From the NCBI GenBank assembly GCA_021161765.1, contig JAGGZZ010000216.1, forward strand, positions 1-7,280: DNA of 7,280 nucleotides, read 5' to 3'. Both the position numbers and the translations under genes were made by a program. Source of the stretch: Candidatus Methanophagales archaeon (GTDB taxonomy: Archaea; Halobacteriota; Syntropharchaeia; Alkanophagales; Methanospirareceae). A model generated the notes under the pieces. That model had not been told where the DNA came from, did not search any database, and worked only from the letters and a program-made list of their open reading frames with translations. Of this stretch, positions 5,548 to 7,280 are shown in pieces (the stretch's first letter is position 1; each line of letters starts with the position of its first letter).

Positions 5548-6777
5548 ATGAAAAAAAACAAAGACAAAGCTAAAGTATTATTGCTAATCTGCGATGGTCT
5601 CGGTGACCGCCCATCCATAGAAGGAAAGACGCCCTTACAAGCTGCTAATACGCCTTATTTAGATGAGATAAGCAAAGAGGGAATAAACGGGCTGATGGAC
5701 GTCATATCTCCCGGGATAGTGCCTGGAAGCGATACGGCACATCTCGCAATCCTTGGCTACGACCCATACAAGTATTATCCAGGCAGAGGTGTGTTTGAAG
5801 CGCTTGGTGCTGATATGGAACTGTGCGAAGGAGACGTTGCTTTCAGAGCGAATTTCGCTACCGTGGATGGTAAGATGCGGATCATAGACCGAAGAGCCGG
5901 GAGGAAAGGCAGTAAAGAGCTGGCAGAAGCACTAAACGGGCTTGAAATAGACCACACCAAAGTAATGTTCATGAATACCACGGAACACCGATGCGCACTG
6001 GTACTGAAAGGAGAGAATCTGTCAAAAGCGGTCTCTGATGTGGACACGCATGAAGCTGGGAGTGAAGTAAAAAAATGTGTGCCACTTGAAGAAGGCGAGA
6101 AAGAGCTCAAGACCGCAAACATCGTGAATGCATTTGTCTCTCAGAGTTATGATATACTGAATGAACATCCTGTAAATAAGGAAAGGAGAGAGAGAGGCGA
6201 ACTGCCTGCGAACATAATTCTGTTGCGAGGTGCGGGCAGCTATGAGGAAGTGTCGGCGATGAAAGAGCGATTCGGATTCGGAGCTGCCTGCATAGCAGGA
6301 GCTTCTCTTTACAAAGGCGTTGCGAAATATCTCGGCATGGACGTTGTGCCTGTTGAAGGTGCGACAGGCAGAGCGGATACGAACTTAAATAACAAAGCAG
6401 AAGCTGCTTTGCACGCATTAGAGAAATATGATTTTGTTTTCCTTCACGTGAAAGCTACCGATAGCATGGGGCACGACGGCGACTTTGAGGGAAAGGAGGA
6501 CATGATTTCGCGGATAGATAAAGAGCTTGTAACACGAATAAAGGATGTTGACGCATACATTGCCATTACGGCAGACCATAGCACGCCTGTATCAATAAAA
6601 CGGCACAGCGGTGACCCGGTTCCCATAGTTATAAAAGGCGAAGGCGTCAGGAAAGACGGAATAACCAAATTTGATGAGTTTTCCGCTGCTTCCGGCGGGT
6701 TGGGCAGGATAAGAGGCGTTGATTTGATGCCGATATTATCGGATTTTACGGGTTTTTATACGATGTTTGGGACGTGA
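5548..6777 (+). CDS. apgM: 2,3-bisphosphoglycerate-independent phosphoglycerate mutase, archaeal type (ApgM)
   Basis: This 409-residue protein matches the usual ~400-residue length of archaeal ApgM, an alkaline-phosphatase-superfamily enzyme. It interconverts 3- and 2-phosphoglycerate in glycolysis and gluconeogenesis in the cytosol. Metal and nucleophile sites are visible: LLICDGLGDRP with D16, GSDTAHL with S61 as the phosphorylated serine, HVKATDSMGHDG (H300, D305, H309), ADHSTP (D343, H344) and KRHSGDPVP (H353). The family motif YYPGRGVFEALGADM is at 77-90 and RADTNL at 275-280. Every catalytic residue I can place is intact. It is the last gene of the plus-strand set, 35 bp after the DUF45 gene, and a hairpin followed by a T-run comes after it. 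In a methane-metabolising archaeon it would serve mainly gluconeogenesis. Confidence 0.95.
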   Translation: MKKNKDKAKVLLLICDGLGDRPSIEGKTPLQAANTPYLDEISKEGINGLMDVISPGIVPGSDTAHLAILGYDPYKYYPGRGVFEALGADMELCEGDVAFRANFATVDGKMRIIDRRAGRKGSKELAEALNGLEIDHTKVMFMNTTEHRCALVLKGENLSKAVSDVDTHEAGSEVKKCVPLEEGEKELKTANIVNAFVSQSYDILNEHPVNKERRERGELPANIILLRGAGSYEEVSAMKERFGFGAACIAGASLYKGVAKYLGMDVVPVEGATGRADTNLNNKAEAALHALEKYDFVFLHVKATDSMGHDGDFEGKEDMISRIDKELVTRIKDVDAYIAITADHSTPVSIKRHSGDPVPIVIKGEGVRKDGITKFDEFSAASGGLGRIRGVDLMPILSDFTGFYTMFGT

Positions 6778-6801
6778 AGTCTCGACTGCTAACTCCATCA
6801 C

Positions 6802-6834
6802 GCAGTGAATAGCGGGACGGCACTGTCAATTTTT
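6802..6834 (+). terminator. Possible hairpin plus T-tract terminator after apgM
   Basis: CAGTG (6803-6807) pairs with CACTG (6821-6825), extendable by one G-T pair, around a 13-nt loop. TTTTT follows at 6830-6834. It lies 25 bp after the apgM stop. The stem is short; in archaea the T-run alone may be the working signal. A second small inverted repeat GTGAA/TTCAC (6838-6842 / 6850-6854) follows. Confidence 0.3.
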
Positions 6835-6938
6835 CAAGTGAAATTCGTATTCACGTATGCCATTCAATCACTACTGGCTAACATATTTAAATTTTACAAC
6901 CACTTTATAGGGTTTTCTTTAGAAGAGAAAGAAACTGG
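6835..6938. other. AT-rich spacer without a supported gene
   Basis: No reading frame here has a credible start and SD. A plus-strand GTG-start frame (6805-7017) crosses it but has no SD and runs antisense to the better-supported small minus-strand ORF. The stretch is AT-rich (for example around 6885-6900). I see no RNA gene or mobile-element end. Confidence 0.5.
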
Positions 6939-7067
6939 TCAAAAATCCATTAATCGGCTCTTTCCTTCATATATATCCTTACTTATACGTAAGGTCAGTA
7001 TTCCAGCCAACATGTAGGCCGCTGTATGGATTATCATGAACCAAAAACTGAAAACTAAGTATTCCAT
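6939..7067 (-). CDS. Small (42-residue) predicted membrane protein, or truncated N-terminus of a larger one
   Basis: ATG 7067 is followed by 42 codons and TGA at 6941-6939. GGAGG at 7080-7076, within AGGGAGGAT, lies 8 nt upstream, the best SD for any start in the right part of the window. Residues 3-25 (from YLVFSFWFMIIH through MLAGILTL) form one hydrophobic helix with W9, H14 and Y18, followed by a polar, charged tail (RISKDIYEGKSRLMDF). A TATA-like TTATAA (7106-7101, minus strand) is upstream. I do not recognise the family. The end 'SRLMDF' is abrupt; reading on in either other frame soon meets stops, so it is either a genuine microprotein or the remnant of a longer membrane protein cut by deletion. 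Helix and SD are seen; function is unknown. Confidence 0.5.
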   Translation of the reverse strand: MEYLVFSFWFMIIHTAAYMLAGILTLRISKDIYEGKSRLMDF

Positions 7068-7108
7068 TTTGTTATCCTCCCTTTTTTCTTCTTAATCAAA
7101 TTATAACT

Positions 7109-7279
7109 TTACAGATATCTAAGATGTGTATTTCGCACAACGGGATGCGGATATGAGCAGTCCGAAGAGTCTGCTTCGGGACGCTTATAGCTCTCTGGTA
7201 TTCTCATAGTTTTCACTACCATTAAAGACCTGTTACTAACCTCTCCCTGTTGAACCATTTCGTAGCAATGAAATAAGTC
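7109..7279 (-). CDS. Unrecognised open frame entering from the right edge (C-terminal part, doubtful)
   Basis: Reading leftward from 7279 there are 56 sense codons before TAA at 7111-7109. The C-terminal part is polar with several Pro, Ser and His residues (PEADSSDCSYPHPVVRNTH). No domain is recognised. A frame this long arises by chance fairly often, and there is no visible start, so it may be non-coding. It ends 41 bp before the small membrane ORF on the same strand. A hairpin (7156-7185) lies inside it, which could instead mean structured RNA. Confidence 0.2.
   Translation of the reverse strand, partial: DLFHCYEMVQQGEVSNRSLMVVKTMRIPESYKRPEADSSDCSYPHPVVRNTHLRYL
7156..7185. repeat. Imperfect inverted repeat able to form an 11-bp stem with 6-nt loop
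   Basis: AGC (7156-7158) plus GTCCGAAG (7160-7167) pairs with CTTCGGGAC (7174-7182) plus GCT (7183-7185). A7159 and one G are single-base bulges, and the loop is AGTCTG. It is the strongest hairpin I found in the window. No T-run follows on either strand, so it is not a standard terminator. Confidence 0.5.
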
Positions 7280-7280
7280 A

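Noticed and set aside
5093..5618. Minus-strand frames of 94-151 codons over the DUF45 gene
   Set aside because: The plus-strand frame encodes an intact HELAH...H zinc site; the opposite frames show no recognisable protein.
3248..6990. 12-bp repeat TACTTATACGTA at the divergent promoter (3249-3260, minus strand) and inside the small ORF (near 6979-6990)
   Set aside because: Several 12-bp matches are expected by chance in a window of this size, and the second copy lies within a putative coding frame.
6805..7017. Plus-strand 70-codon frame starting at GTG
   Set aside because: No SD, no domain, and it runs antisense to the small minus-strand ORF that has a strong SD and a clear hydrophobic helix.
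1..7280. Search for tRNA, rRNA, CRISPR repeats and insertion-sequence ends
   Set aside because: No T-arm/acceptor pairing, no spaced identical repeats and no transposase or flanking terminal repeats were seen.

Overview
The window looks like chromosomal DNA from a methanogen-related (MCR-bearing) archaeon. The main reason is the plus-strand gene at 3292-4566, which reads as methanogenesis marker protein 15, a BadF/HgdC-type ATPase. Other support comes from the archaeal-type phosphoglycerate mutase ApgM, short AT-rich spacers with TATA-like elements, several starts lacking a Shine-Dalgarno (SD) site, and a DUF134 / Mrp / NifX-like / DUF5320 / MinD-ferredoxin cluster typical of anaerobes. An ANME-1 or other alkane/methane archaeon is possible, but this is inference from gene style only.

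Layout. Positions 1-3217 hold six minus-strand genes transcribed right to left: a DUF134 HTH regulator, a Mrp/NBP35-type Fe-S carrier ATPase, a NifX/NifB-domain protein fused to a Gly-Met-rich linker and coiled coil, a DUF5320-like coiled-coil protein, a second NifX/NifB-domain protein, and a MinD-type ATPase with a double [4Fe-4S] insert that runs off the left edge. Genes are spaced by -4 to +11 bp except for one larger gap before the NifX fusion. Positions 3292-6777 hold a divergent plus-strand set: marker 15, TrmO (TsaA family), a DUF45/YgjP-like zinc peptidase and ApgM. The last ~500 bp (6778-7280) hold a possible terminator, a 42-codon membrane ORF with an excellent SD on the minus strand, and an unrecognised open frame entering from the right edge.

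How it fits together. The minus-strand set looks like a metallocluster or Fe-S handling module: two NifX-type cluster-binding proteins, two deviant-Walker ATPases (one with a CXXC, one with two ferredoxin motifs), and two coiled-coil partners with matching tails. The most interesting regulatory signal is a near-identical palindrome, GAATATATATTC, in front of both transcription units of this module (1924-1939 and 3232-3243). DUF134, encoded by the first gene, is a natural candidate to bind it. The second copy lies between the module and marker 15, so it may also affect that gene. No tRNA, rRNA, CRISPR array or insertion sequence was seen.
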